Shown here: positions 9,106 to 18,093 of the stretch, piece after piece
Layout of the letters: every line of letters begins with the position of its first letter
Position numbering within the stretch: the first letter of the stretch is position 1
DNA from: Ralstonia sp. TCR112
GTDB lineage: Bacteria > Pseudomonadota > Gammaproteobacteria > Burkholderiales > Burkholderiaceae
Length of the DNA: 64,000 bases
Assembly: GCF_007997035.1 (NCBI RefSeq)
Contig: NZ_VOSS01000009.1
Coordinates: 1 to 64,000 of the forward strand
Reading direction: 5' to 3'
Notes under the pieces: generated by a model
What the model was told of the DNA's origin: nothing
The model's input: the letters and a program-made list of their open reading frames with translations, nothing else
Databases searched by the model: none
Position numbers and translations under genes: made by a program

Positions 9106-11802
9106 TCAAGGAGGGCCGCCGCACTGCGGTACGGCTTCTGTGATCGGAACGTCGTCGGAGAATTCGTAGCGCGCTTTGCCGTGGCCCTTGGCGCGATAGA
9201 GCGCCTCGTCTGCGGCGGCAAACACGACGGCCCGCTCCACGTTGTGGCTCAGTCGTGCCACGCCAACGCTACACCCCAGTTCAATGACGACTTCACCAAA
9301 CTTGTAGGGCCGCGCGCCGATCGAAACGATTCGGCCAGCCAGCCTGTGCAACGCTTCGTCGTTCACCGGCCCGACGATGACGGCAAATTCGTCGCCACCG
9401 AAGCGGGCGACAAAATCGGACGGACGTGTGACTGTGCGCAGCCGGTCGGCAAATGCGCGCAGCACCTCGTCGCCGGTTGAGTGGCCGTAAGTGTCGTTGA
9501 CGCGTTTGAACCCGTCGAGGTCGATGAGCAGCAGGGCGCCCAGCTCGCGGCGGTTGCCGGAAGAAAGCGCTTTCTCCATCTGGTTGTCAAAGCCAGCGCG
9601 GTTCATCAGACCCGTGAGATGGTCTGTCATCGACAGGGTTTTCAGACGGATCTCCTTCTCCCTGCGGGCGGTGATGTCCGTGACAAGGATGTGCACACCG
9701 ATGACGGTGCCGTCGGCCCGGAACTGCGGAACATACTGAACTTCCCGGTATGTGAGCGAGGACCCGATGCGCTCCTCGCGCTCGAACTTCTGCGGGCTTC
9801 CCGCCAGCGCCTTCTCCAATGGCTCGCGCAGGCGCTCATACGCGGCCAGGCCCACGACTTCGGCAACGGTCTTGCCGACAAGACTCGAACGTGGCATGCC
9901 CATCTCGCTTGCATAGGCGGCGTTTACAAATTCGTATCGGCCGTCTGCGCCCACGAACAGCACGTGCCCCGGCATTGCGTCCGTGATGGTCTGCAAGGTC
10001 TCTGCGTTGCGCTGGATGGCTTCTTTCGCTGCCTTTTCGGCACGGATGTCCCGCATGAGCGCGGAGTAATGGTCAAGCTTGCCGGTGGCATCGCGGTGAA
10101 CGATGACGGTGTGGGCCACAGGAACGACTTCTCGCTCGGCGTTGTATGCGAGCGTTTCGCCCATCCACATGCCCGATCTCAGCGCGGTGGGCACGGCGAC
10201 CTCTTTCAGCAGCTGTAACGTCTGGGGCGGGTGGTAGTCGGCAATGGTCGTTTCGCTGACGGCTTTGTCGGGCGGAATGCCCGCGAAGACTCGACCCGCC
10301 GGGTTGATGTAGGTCAGTTGCCCGTACCGGTCTGTTTGGGCAATGAAGTCCGGCGTGGCTTCCAGAATGGACATCAGCGCGCCAATCGCCTCTTCGGCGC
10401 GAACGCGTTGTGTGATGTCTTCAATGACGCCGACATATCCTTCGGCTTTCCCGTCCACCACAACAGGGGCAGCCGTCACGGATATCTGGCGGTCCGGTTC
10501 GCCCGGTATGGAGAAGCGCTGCATGTCGCGAAAGAGCAGGCCCGCTTCTCTCGAGGCATCCCACGCGTTCTCTGCGCGCTCCTTGTCTTCCGGTGAGAGC
10601 CTTTCACGCCAGGAATCTGCAAGCGCATCTTCCTTCGACAGGCCGAGAATGCGGCAGTACGCGTCGTTGACATAGGTCGTGCGGCCGTCATTGCGTGTCC
10701 GGAAGAATCCGAGCGGTGATGCGTCGTTGACCGCTTCGAGTTCGGCCCTCTGCTGTACGACCTGACCCATGAGGGCGCGCAGGCTCCGCACGATGGAGTC
10801 GATTTCGGGAGAAGCGCGTCCGATATCGAGCGTAGTGAGCCCATCCCATTCGCAGTGGTCGGGCCGACGCAAAGCGACGTGCAGACGGTGCAAAGGCCTG
10901 AGAAGCCACTGCATGCCGCTCCACACAGACAACGCGACCAGACCAATCAGGCAAAGGGAAACCCACCCCAGGCGGTGTCGCATGACGGCAAAGGGGGCAT
11001 CAACTTCGGCCCTGGGGATGACCGACCCCAACGTCCATCCTGTGGCAATGACGTTCTCCAGCGTGATCATCGGCGCTGCCTCATCCAGAGGTTGGCCGGC
11101 AAGCGCCTTTGCGATGTCCGGCTCCGCTGTGGTGTTGGCGAGGAGCTTTTCGTCGTCTGGATGGATGACGAATACCGGGGCATTGCCCCGCTGAACAACG
11201 AATAGATAGCCGTGCTCGCCAATGCGGGTACTCCGCATGTCGCCCAGAAAGTTCGGGCGAAGCAACCCCAGCGATGCGCAGAACACGCCAACCATGTGAC
11301 CCGCTTCATTCAAGACGGGTGCGGCGAAGACGATGTTTGGCGCGCCTCCGATTCGGTTGCGCAGCGGTGCCGAGATGGTGGCCTGACCGACGACAACGAC
11401 TTGCTTGAAGTAGTCGCGGTCATGAACGTCCAGACCGACTACCTGCTCTACGTAAGGGGACACGGCTGTCACCTTGCCGTCCATGCCGACAAGGAACACG
11501 CCATCAAACATCCCGGCAGTGGGCGCGATGGAAGCAAAGTACTTGCGAGCGTCTTGCATAGACGCGAAGTGGACCGTGCGGGTCTGGCCTGCGGTGCGCT
11601 GGACAATGTCGAGGTACGCGTCCATGCGCTGACGGAGATCGGTCGCGGCATCCTTTACCAGCGCCTGTTGGTGCTTCTGAATCAATACCTGAATGTCTGA
11701 CCGGAACTTCGTTCGTTCGGCCAGGAAAGCGATGCAGATCAGGGTGGCCACGATGAGGCTGGCCAGCAAAGCAGCTTGGAATTTCAGGGTGGGCCGGCTC
11801 AT
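9106..11802 (-). CDS. Membrane diguanylate cyclase: CACHE sensor, three PAS domains, GGDEF
   Basis: 898 aa. TM1 at about 8-28 and TM2 at about 283-303 bracket a periplasmic double-CACHE (PDC) sensor. Three PAS domains follow (about 345-470, 475-595, 600-730; each ends with a V/L-xDIT or DIRA segment), then a GGDEF domain. The active site RFGGDEF (near 800) is intact and an inhibitory I-site RxxD (RPSD) lies exactly five residues before GGDEF, so it should make c-di-GMP with product inhibition. No EAL or HD-GYP domain is present. It is divergent from the chemoreceptor at 12324, with an FNR-like box between them. The sensed ligand is unknown. Confidence 0.93.
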   Translation of the reverse strand: MSRPTLKFQAALLASLIVATLICIAFLAERTKFRSDIQVLIQKHQQALVKDAATDLRQRMDAYLDIVQRTAGQTRTVHFASMQDARKYFASIAPTAGMFDGVFLVGMDGKVTAVSPYVEQVVGLDVHDRDYFKQVVVVGQATISAPLRNRIGGAPNIVFAAPVLNEAGHMVGVFCASLGLLRPNFLGDMRSTRIGEHGYLFVVQRGNAPVFVIHPDDEKLLANTTAEPDIAKALAGQPLDEAAPMITLENVIATGWTLGSVIPRAEVDAPFAVMRHRLGWVSLCLIGLVALSVWSGMQWLLRPLHRLHVALRRPDHCEWDGLTTLDIGRASPEIDSIVRSLRALMGQVVQQRAELEAVNDASPLGFFRTRNDGRTTYVNDAYCRILGLSKEDALADSWRERLSPEDKERAENAWDASREAGLLFRDMQRFSIPGEPDRQISVTAAPVVVDGKAEGYVGVIEDITQRVRAEEAIGALMSILEATPDFIAQTDRYGQLTYINPAGRVFAGIPPDKAVSETTIADYHPPQTLQLLKEVAVPTALRSGMWMGETLAYNAEREVVPVAHTVIVHRDATGKLDHYSALMRDIRAEKAAKEAIQRNAETLQTITDAMPGHVLFVGADGRYEFVNAAYASEMGMPRSSLVGKTVAEVVGLAAYERLREPLEKALAGSPQKFEREERIGSSLTYREVQYVPQFRADGTVIGVHILVTDITARREKEIRLKTLSMTDHLTGLMNRAGFDNQMEKALSSGNRRELGALLLIDLDGFKRVNDTYGHSTGDEVLRAFADRLRTVTRPSDFVARFGGDEFAVIVGPVNDEALHRLAGRIVSIGARPYKFGEVVIELGCSVGVARLSHNVERAVVFAAADEALYRAKGHGKARYEFSDDVPITEAVPQCGGPP

Positions 11803-12323
11803 GCGGATTTTTCTGTTATGCGTTTTGTCCGACTGCGGGACCGACGGCCCGGCGGGGCGCCGTCCACAGGCGCCGGCCGTTGTGAGCGGGATTGGGATTC
11901 GACGGAGTCACGGTGGTGGATCGACGCGCATCTCAATAGGGTGGCGTGCGTCTCGTAACGCGTGATCGCGGTGTACCGCTGCTCCAATCGACGCCTGCCG
12001 CGGAAACCTTAGAACCGCGTGCGAACGTTTCTTGATCTACGTCAAGGGTTTGGCGCTTGATTGCCGGCGACAGGACCGATGTTCAATGTTGCGTTTTTCC
12101 ACAACTGTTCCAGAGTGGAACGTTGCTCAAGCAGAGGGCTGCCGTGTTGGCCGCTGTGTTCGCCTCACGGCGGCGGGCCACTACGTGGACGTCCTTTGTC
12201 AGCTTGCGCTTGGCTGCTTCTGGCCTGGGTCTTGCAGAGATGGCATCGCAGGCCAACGGACCTGCGGGCCAACCGTCATGCGTTGCGCCCTTACACAAAA
12301 ACGCTGTTTTGCTGGGGAGCGCT
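11803..12323. other. Shared upstream region of cyclase and chemoreceptor
   Basis: 521 bp without a convincing gene. Open frames in it lack ribosome sites. The main signal is the FNR-like box at 12032-12045; if used as a -41.5 activator site it would place a plus-strand start near 12080 and a leader of about 240 nt before the chemoreceptor. Confidence 0.5.
12032..12045. promoter_or_regulatory. FNR/ANR-type box between cyclase and chemoreceptor genes
   Basis: TTGATCTACGTCAA fits the TTGAT-N4-(A/G)TCAA half sites completely and is the best such site in the window. It lies 230 bp from the cyclase start and 279 bp from the chemoreceptor start and could serve either direction. Confidence 0.68.
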
Positions 12324-14042
12324 ATGCAACTTCTGTCGAGATTCAGTCTCACCAAGAGACTCTATTTTTTCTCCTTCATCTTGATTGGCGCATTGGCCGC
12401 ACTGGCCATGGCGTCTTGGGTTCAGCTGTCCAACGTGGCGGCGCTTGCCGACACCGCTGGACGTGTCCGCGTGCTCCAATTGCAGCGCATCGCCAGTACC
12501 GAGCAGTGCGTGACGCGGGTGTTGCTGCAGATCCGCCATGCCATGTTGGTGAAGACGCCCGAAGACGTGGGCCAATCGGTTGAGCAAATCAACGCGCGAC
12601 GCAAGCAGATTTCCGAGAACGATGCCGCGTTCCTGAAGGAACTGACCAAGGCCGCAGACCGTGACGCTTTTGAAGCGAACTGGTTGAACCTTCAGAAGGT
12701 CACGTGGCCCTTTGTTGAGCGCAACCTGAAGCTCATCCAAGCGGGGCAACGAGACGACGCGTTCCACATGCTCATGACTGAAACCATTCCTGCGCTGGAT
12801 CGCATGCAGGCATGGCTCGACGCCGAGAAGAAGCGGCAAGAGGGCATCCTCACCGATGAAGTGGCGGGCATTACCGCCGCAGCATCGCAGACGCGGGGTC
12901 AGCTCAATGGCCTGGTGCTGGCGATTGCGGTGGGGCTTGTCGCTTTCTCGTGGTTCACGGGACGTTCCTTGCGTCAGCGTGTCGAAGTCTCGCAGCGTGT
13001 TGCAGAACGGGTGCGCGACGGCGACCTGATCGCAACACATGCCGACATGGCACGCGACGAATTCAGTCCGCTGCTGTCGGCCCTGAAGGCCATGCAGGAT
13101 TCGCTGGCCAGCGTGGTCGGTACGGTCCGGCAGAACGCCGACAACGTTGCTGCTGCGTCCACCGAGATTGCGCAAGGCAATACCGACCTCTCGAAGCGCA
13201 CCGAAGAGCAAGCCGCGTCCTTGGAGCAGACCGCTTCGACGATGGCTCAACTTACCGAGACGGTCCGGCAGAACGCCGATGCCGCCAAGCAGGCGAACGC
13301 TCTCGCCACGCGCGCTACCGACGTAGCCGACGCGGGCAACGATGCCATGCAAGGCATGGTCGGCACGATCGAGCAGATCAGCGGCAGCTCCACAAGAATC
13401 TCCGAGATCACCGGTGTGATCGAAGGCATCGCATTCCAGACGAACATCCTCGCGCTGAACGCGGCGGTGGAGGCCGCGCGCGCCGGCGAACAAGGCCGTG
13501 GCTTTGCGGTGGTTGCCAGTGAGGTGCGCAGCCTGGCGCAACGCTCGGCTGCAGCCGCAAAGGAGATCAAGGATCTGATCGGGTCGTCTGTGGCCATGAT
13601 CCAGGATGGCGCCAGGCAAGCGACCGATGTCGGCGCCACCATCGGAGAAGTAAAACAGGCCATCAAGCAGGTCGCCGATATCGTCAGCGAGATTGCCGCA
13701 GCTTCGGAGGAGCAAAGCCAGGGCATCGAACAGGTCAATCAGGCGGTGAGCCAGATGGATGAGGCCACCCAGCAAAACGCCGCGCTCGTGGAAGAGGCGT
13801 CTGCGGCCGCGCATTCGCTAGAGGAACAGGCGATCAAGCTCAAGCAGGCCGTGTCCGTTTTCAGGCTTGCCGACGATGGCGGGCTGGCCATGAGCAGCGG
13901 GGCGCTGCATGGCATGCCGGCGCCTAAGGGCTCCGTGGCGCGCAAGCCGAGTGTCAGCCCCAGGCGAGGTTCTGAACGCCTGGCATCCGCGGTGCAACCT
14001 GCAATGGCAGCGGGCTCAGGCGACCAATGGGAGGCCTTCTGA
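12324..14042 (+). CDS. Methyl-accepting chemotaxis protein
   Basis: 572 aa from ATG 12324; the frame is open further upstream but that part is not MCP-like. TM1 lies at about 11-33, followed by a four-helix-bundle periplasmic ligand domain, TM2 at about 190-210, a HAMP linker and the cytoplasmic signalling hairpin with the highly conserved tip ([20 protein letters not shown] near 370-390). The last residues QWEAF match the xWxxF pentapeptide that tethers CheR/CheB, so it is probably a high-abundance-type receptor. Its TGA overlaps the ATG of the next small gene. An FNR-like box lies 279 bp upstream, suggesting expression under low oxygen. Ligand unknown. Confidence 0.96.
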   Translation: MQLLSRFSLTKRLYFFSFILIGALAALAMASWVQLSNVAALADTAGRVRVLQLQRIASTEQCVTRVLLQIRHAMLVKTPEDVGQSVEQINARRKQISENDAAFLKELTKAADRDAFEANWLNLQKVTWPFVERNLKLIQAGQRDDAFHMLMTETIPALDRMQAWLDAEKKRQEGILTDEVAGITAAASQTRGQLNGLVLAIAVGLVAFSWFTGRSLRQRVEVSQRVAERVRDGDLIATHADMARDEFSPLLSALKAMQDSLASVVGTVRQNADNVAAASTEIAQGNTDLSKRTEEQAASLEQTASTMAQLTETVRQNADAAKQANALATRATDVADAGNDAMQGMVGTIEQISGSSTRISEITGVIEGIAFQTNILALNAAVEAARAGEQGRGFAVVASEVRSLAQRSAAAAKEIKDLIGSSVAMIQDGARQATDVGATIGEVKQAIKQVADIVSEIAAASEEQSQGIEQVNQAVSQMDEATQQNAALVEEASAAAHSLEEQAIKLKQAVSVFRLADDGGLAMSSGALHGMPAPKGSVARKPSVSPRRGSERLASAVQPAMAAGSGDQWEAF

Positions 14043-14356
14043 TGGACGCAGCAGCGATGATGTACGGCCCAGGAACATGCGGTGCGGCAACGGAGGACTT
14101 TACGCGGACAACCGCTGAAACCGTACTGCGGTTCAGTGGACGCCTGGCGGTGCTCTACCAGTTTGTGGGCGCGGTCTTTCTGCAGTGCGACGGCAAGCAA
14201 CTCAAGGCCATTACGCCTGCCTTCCGGCGTGGCATCGAAGAGTCGATGTCATTGACGGACGACATGGCCGTCCCGGCGGAGTATCACGATGCGTTGCTGG
14301 AACAGGCAAACGTCTTGTTGACAGCCCTCGAAGCCTTGGGGAACAAGCCCGTATAG
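14042..14356 (+). CDS. Small helical protein coupled to the chemoreceptor
   Basis: 104 aa, starting at ATG 14042, which overlaps the chemoreceptor stop (TGATG), so the two are translationally coupled. Predicted all-helical and soluble; no known motif was recognised. It resembles the 105 aa protein at 14678 in length and in the layout of its second half (acidic EE-S/A helix, then PAEYHDALLEQ versus PAYSDAFFDEV). Coupling to an MCP suggests a receptor accessory protein, but that is inference. Confidence 0.75.
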   Translation: MDAAAMMYGPGTCGAATEDFTRTTAETVLRFSGRLAVLYQFVGAVFLQCDGKQLKAITPAFRRGIEESMSLTDDMAVPAEYHDALLEQANVLLTALEALGNKPV

Positions 14357-14677
14357 GGCAGCGTTTCCCTGGACGAGCGTCGGTCGCCCAATCGCCTCCC
14401 CATCCTTTCGGTGCCGCGTTGCCGTGGCACCTGCTTGAGGCAATTCCATGGTGGTGGGGAGTCTGTTTTGGGCGCGTAGAACGTCGCCACCGCATCGGCT
14501 TTGCTCTCCACCTCCACTACGGTGTGCGCGCAGCAGCTGAGTTGAGCTTGAGCAGGATCAACTCCGCTCGCCTCCATCCCGTGTGTGAAAGCAGGAGTCG
14601 CACTTAACTTGAGGTAAGCGGTTGAGTTGGTGAGCGCCTTTAACGGCGAGCAGCCTTGCGACAGGGAGGAGACAGCC
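14357..14677. other. Intergenic region with candidate FNR box
   Basis: 321 bp between the two small helical proteins. It carries an FNR-like site at 14548 and, just before 14678, the ribosome site AGGGAGGA. No open frame in it has coding character. Confidence 0.5.
14548..14561 (+). promoter_or_regulatory. Candidate FNR box upstream of 105 aa protein
   Basis: TTGAGCAGGATCAA matches TTGAT-N4-ATCAA in nine of ten defined positions. It lies 116 bp upstream of the ATG at 14678, in an intergenic region. Weaker evidence than the site at 12032. Confidence 0.5.
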
Positions 14678-14995
14678 ATGACGCCCGAACCGGAAGACAC
14701 AGGCGAGCTTATTCAGGTCAAAGCCGTTCTGCGAAAGAACCTGGAGTCCATGGGCGCCATTGCGGCGCGCATGGTGGTGCTGATGAAGTTTCGGGAGGCG
14801 GTATTGCCGTATCTCCCGCCTGCCGCCGCGCGGGCGGCCCTCGATGCCTTCAACGCAAGCCTGGAAGAGGCGATCCCGCTGGCGGCCGAGTTCGGATCGA
14901 TGCCCGCATACAGCGATGCGTTTTTCGATGAAGTTCTGACGACCCGGGCAGCGATGCAGCGGCGGCAGAACGGCGAAGCGGTTCTCGATCATTGA
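14678..14995 (+). CDS. Small helical protein, probable paralogue of the 14042 product
   Basis: 105 aa from ATG 14678 behind a strong AGGGAGGA. Acidic N-terminus, then three or four amphipathic helices (LRKNLESMGAIAARMVVLMK; AAARAALDAFNASLEEA; a terminal helix ending in ARG/GLN-rich residues). No signal peptide. Similarity in size and helix order to the chemoreceptor-coupled protein at 14042 suggests duplication. A candidate FNR box lies upstream and a good terminator lies downstream at 15214. Function unknown. Confidence 0.75.
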   Translation: MTPEPEDTGELIQVKAVLRKNLESMGAIAARMVVLMKFREAVLPYLPPAAARAALDAFNASLEEAIPLAAEFGSMPAYSDAFFDEVLTTRAAMQRRQNGEAVLDH

Positions 14996-15394
14996 CGCGG
15001 CCGGACAACGCTATTTCGGTCTTTGATGGCCCCAGCCTGTCGTGGCCATCGATGCGGCTCGTCGTGGCTTTTTTTCCTGTTGCGATAGCGCGAATTTGCC
15101 TTAGCTCTTCCGGCGGATTCCAGGCCGCCCGGATTGGCCGCAGGATGTCGCCCGTGCCGTCCACGCTCGTGTTGCGGCACCCAGGGCGAGAGCTGACCTT
15201 CTCGTCTGTCCGAGGCCAAGCGCGTCCCAGCTTGGCCTTTTTTTTTGAGGGGCGCTTCGATCGCCAGGGCAATGGTGCAGTCGCTTTCCCAGGCCGGGTC
15301 GACGGCGGAGCTTGCGCAGCCGATGGCGCGGCGCAGAGCGGGTAGCGGGAAGCGGCGGTGTCGTTGGGTGCCATGCCGCTTCCGTGTGGGCGGC
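14996..15394. other. Gene-free stretch with terminator
   Basis: 399 bp. Contains the intrinsic terminator at 15214-15246 and a separate short inverted repeat GATGGCC/GGCCATC (15025-15052) without a T-run. No coding region, RNA gene or mobile remnant was recognised. Confidence 0.5.
15214..15246 (+). terminator. Rho-independent terminator
   Basis: Perfect 8-bp stem GGCCAAGC/GCTTGGCC with an 8-nt loop, followed by nine T residues. It would end transcription from the small-protein gene at 14678, about 220 bp downstream of its stop. Confidence 0.85.
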
Positions 15395-15631
15395 TTATGC
15401 AGCGGCAGGCAGGGAGGCGGAGGTTTCTTCAGCGGTCTGCTTGCCGAGCAGAATCGCCGCGCTCAATGCCATGCCTTCGGTGATGAAGCCTTCAGGCGAA
15501 CACGCAGACTGCCACTCCAATGGTGCTCTGCCGGTGGGCGCATAGCGAAACTCGCTCGCCCATCTGCCGTCGGTTCGTCGCTGTGTGCGTATTTCGACGT
15601 GGCCTCTCTGTGCTTTGACGATCAATTCCAT
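15395..15631 (-). CDS. Small hypothetical protein
   Basis: 78 aa from ATG 15631, chosen for the upstream GAGGGG; the frame is open further but without a ribosome site. N-terminal half is basic with alternating beta-like residues (VEIRTQRRTDGRW, EFRYAPTGR), followed by a short hydrophobic helix (ALSAAILLG) and an Ala/Ser tail. No family recognised. It lies between the terminator at 15214 and the FNR-type regulator, on the regulator's strand and 290 bp downstream of it. Confidence 0.55.
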   Translation of the reverse strand: MELIVKAQRGHVEIRTQRRTDGRWASEFRYAPTGRAPLEWQSACSPEGFITEGMALSAAILLGKQTAEETSASLPAAA

Positions 15632-15920
15632 GGGACCCCTCGTTATTGTGTCCCCCCTTCTCCCGTAGGCGGGGCGCCGTTCTGCGCGGCGCATCCCAAT
15701 AGCATCACGGTATGAATGTTTGAGTTCAATGTCTAGCGATTCCTCCAGTACATCGCGCGAAGCGCTGAATGGCCGCGCGTTTTCAGGATGTGCTGAATTG
15801 CGATGCGGCGATTTCTGCCAAGGCAGCGTGCCTTGCCCATTTGCCTTTGGGCGCATGGAAGATGCTCGCGAATGATCGACGAGCGAAAGCGCTTTCGCCG
15901 CCTGCTTCGTTCAGCGGAGG

Positions 15921-16652
15921 CTAGAGAACCGGGCGCTTTTGAACGCCCGCCTGTGCAACCGTCTCCAGCCCTTGCACGTCGAGGATCTGGATCTCGCGAT
16001 GGTCCACTCGCAAGATGCCTTCGCGCGCGAGCAAACTGAAGATCCGGCTCACGGTTTCGAGTGTCATGGCGAGGTGCTCGGCAATCTCTTCGCGGCTCAT
16101 GCGAAGGATGATGTGTCGATTGGAAAAGCCCCGTTCCCGCAGGCGTTCAGAAAGGTCGAGCAAAAACATGGCGATACGCTCTTCCGAGCGCATCGAACCG
16201 ATGCAGAGCATCAGCCGTTGTTTGCGGCCGATGCGCGCGCTGAAGATCTGCGTAACCAGTTGTTGAATCGCGCCTTCCCGTTGTGCCAATTCGGCAAGGC
16301 TGTTCCACGATATGGCGCATACCTCGGAGTCTTCCAACGCGATTGCCGTTGAGGTTCGGGTATCCGACTCGAAGCCGTCCGTGCCGAATATGTCGCCGCT
16401 CAGGTAGAACGCTGCGATCATTTCCCGGCCTTCGGCGGTGCCCAGCGTCAGCTTGAACGTCCCGTACTTGACCGCATAGATATCGTCCAGCGCATCGCCG
16501 GAACGGAAAATCGACTCGCCTCTCTTTACCCTGATCTTTCGATGTGCGATGTCCTCCACCAAGGCCGCCTCGCGGGTGTTCAAGCCACGCGAAAGGCAAA
16601 GGTGACCGTTCCGGCACGTGGTGCAGCCGAGGTTGGGGGTGTTGTTGGACAT
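15921..16652 (-). CDS. FNR-type transcriptional regulator with four Fe-S cysteines
   Basis: 243 aa. Cys10, Cys13 and Cys19 form the C-x2-C-x5-C pattern of FNR, and Cys112 is placed like the fourth ligand, so a [4Fe-4S] oxygen sensor is expected. A cNMP-type beta roll (about 25-140) is followed by a dimer helix and a winged helix whose recognition element is ETVSR (Glu199, Ser202, Arg203), the residues that read TTGAT half sites. Four TTGAT-type boxes lie within 11 kb. It is divergent from paralogue C, with a box between them. It is probably a paralogue of, or the genome's, anaerobic regulator. Confidence 0.93.
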   Translation of the reverse strand: MSNNTPNLGCTTCRNGHLCLSRGLNTREAALVEDIAHRKIRVKRGESIFRSGDALDDIYAVKYGTFKLTLGTAEGREMIAAFYLSGDIFGTDGFESDTRTSTAIALEDSEVCAISWNSLAELAQREGAIQQLVTQIFSARIGRKQRLMLCIGSMRSEERIAMFLLDLSERLRERGFSNRHIILRMSREEIAEHLAMTLETVSRIFSLLAREGILRVDHREIQILDVQGLETVAQAGVQKRPVL

Positions 16653-16834
16653 GAGGCGTGCGGGGGGGCGGGAGGGGAAACAATAGTGTTATCGGCAGCC
16701 GCTCCCGGAACTTCATGTTGCCGCGTCAGATACCCGATACGCAGGTATCTTCGCGGCACGTAGCTCTTCGCGTGTGACGGATCGTTTGCAGAAGCCACAG
16801 TAGTACACGAGCCCACCGCCGATACGCCCAATAA

Positions 16835-16848
16835 TTGATCCACGTCAG
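16835..16848 (+). promoter_or_regulatory. FNR-type box between the regulator and paralogue C
   Basis: TTGATCCACGTCAG matches the half sites except the last base, just like the site at 5637. It lies 74 bp upstream of the ATG at 16922 (the 5637 site lies 76 bp upstream of its gene) and 183 bp from the regulator's own start, so autoregulation is possible. Confidence 0.62.
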
Positions 16849-16921
16849 TATTTTGGCCAACGCGGCGGGTACGCTCGGGGAATTTCGATACTGGTCCAGC
16901 TTCGAACCCGGGGGAAACGCA

Positions 16922-17317
16922 ATGCTGAACGCACAAGTCGAAGAGACCGGCGCCGCTGCCGAACGGGAATTGGGCGCCGTGGTCGCAGCAACGCTACCGC
17001 GAAGTGCATTTGTCAGAACATTCCACACAAAAGCCGGCGGCTACGACGTCGAAGCGGAATGGACGACCCGTAGCCCTTACGGGCTGCAGGCAAATTGCAC
17101 GCTTGCGCTCCATTTCACGGGCGCGGAGATATCCAGCTACGCCAGTTTCAGTGCCGCCAAGCGTGAAGAGGCATGCCGCCGAGTGGCCGACTGGTTGAGT
17201 ATTCGGCTGGAAGTGCAGGCAGGGGACATTCTCTGGGACAAGGGGTTTGATATCGAGGCGGTGGCGCCTTCGGCCTTCTTCGTTGAAGAGACCGGTCGGA
17301 CTAAAACCCTGCAGTAG
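16922..17317 (+). CDS. Orphan paralogue family member C
   Basis: 131 aa from ATG 16922, preceded by GGGGGAAA; the longer frame from 16835 begins inside the FNR box and is rejected. It aligns by eye with the protein at 5726: GGYDVEAEWT versus GGYDVAAKWT, LALHF versus LKLHF, CRRVADW versus CRRMSEW, and GFDIEAVAPSAFF versus GYDLVLAVPNDFF. Soluble and of unknown function. The same box-to-gene distance as paralogue A argues for common regulation. Confidence 0.8.
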   Translation: MLNAQVEETGAAAERELGAVVAATLPRSAFVRTFHTKAGGYDVEAEWTTRSPYGLQANCTLALHFTGAEISSYASFSAAKREEACRRVADWLSIRLEVQAGDILWDKGFDIEAVAPSAFFVEETGRTKTLQ

Positions 17318-17422
17318 GTCGTTGCCCGCGATACCACTGCTGAAATTGGCGGCCCTGCAGACAAAAGAGGGTTGCCTATCTTGCGGGATGGCGCGCCGAT
17401 CGACCAACCTCAACCACAAAGA

Positions 17423-17447
17423 GCCGGCACCCTAGGCGCCGGCCTTT
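17423..17447 (+). terminator. Possible terminator hairpin
   Basis: Six-bp GC stem GCCGGC/GCCGGC with a 9-nt loop followed by CCTTT only. It sits between the convergent genes ending at 17317 and 17497. The T-run is weak. Confidence 0.4.
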
Positions 17448-17496
17448 ACCCTCGGTTCAATTCCTCGGCACTACGCTTCGGCACTACGCTCACAGC

Positions 17497-18093
17497 CTAG
17501 TGCCCCTGCCCATACCCCTCCAGGCTCAGCAGCAATCCCTTCAACGCATCCTTGAAGCTATGGCCGGCCTTCATTAGTTCCGCCAGGCTCTTCACACACT
17601 CGGCGCGCTTGGCACCGGGCGGGTGGTCACCAGACCAGCCGGCGTTGAAGATGCCGGTCGCAACGCCGTTGTTGGCAACGTTGCAGATATCGTCCCAGCT
17701 CACCCCGGCTTGCTTCAGCAGGTATGCGGCACCCAGGTCCGCAATGATCTCCGTGCGCGGGCCGTCCAGCGGTCGCTTGTGGTCGTAGCCCAGGTCTGCC
17801 GCCAGCTTTTCGCTGAAGGCGTGGCCCAGTTCGTGGGCAAGGGCAAATTTGATGGTGTTGTCGCCAAGCTGGAGCAAGCGGCTGTTCACGTCGATGACGA
17901 CGTCGGTCACGTTGTTGTGTTCGTAGGTGCCCAGCGTGGAGTTGGGCACAGCGTTGCCGATGCCGTTGTCCAGCCTGACTGCCCCGGTGACGGGCAGCCC
18001 GCCGATGGCGGTGAATGCGCCGCCGTTGTAGAAGTCCCGCTTGATGATGGCAACCAGGTTGCCACCAATAACAGTTGCTTGTGCGATGTCCAT
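17497..18093 (-). CDS. M48-like zinc metallopeptidase without signal peptide
   Basis: 198 aa from ATG 18093, behind AGGAAGAG. The core is AHELGHAF (His87-Glu88-His91) with a downstream ExxxD (Glu115, Asp119, in TEIIADLGAAYL), giving the zincin HExxH...ExxxD arrangement of M48-type peptidases; a GDHPPGAKRAE segment near residue 155 resembles the HPP-x-KR feature of that family. Unlike HtpX or BepA it has no membrane helices or signal peptide, so it is cytosolic or uses an unrecognised export route. The C-terminus is Gly-rich. No obvious partner gene is adjacent. Substrate unknown. Confidence 0.75.
   Translation of the reverse strand: MDIAQATVIGGNLVAIIKRDFYNGGAFTAIGGLPVTGAVRLDNGIGNAVPNSTLGTYEHNNVTDVVIDVNSRLLQLGDNTIKFALAHELGHAFSEKLAADLGYDHKRPLDGPRTEIIADLGAAYLLKQAGVSWDDICNVANNGVATGIFNAGWSGDHPPGAKRAECVKSLAELMKAGHSFKDALKGLLLSLEGYGQGH

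Noticed and set aside
12057-12323. N-terminal extension of the chemoreceptor frame
   Set aside because: The 89 extra residues precede the true membrane segment, are not MCP-like and start without a ribosome site.
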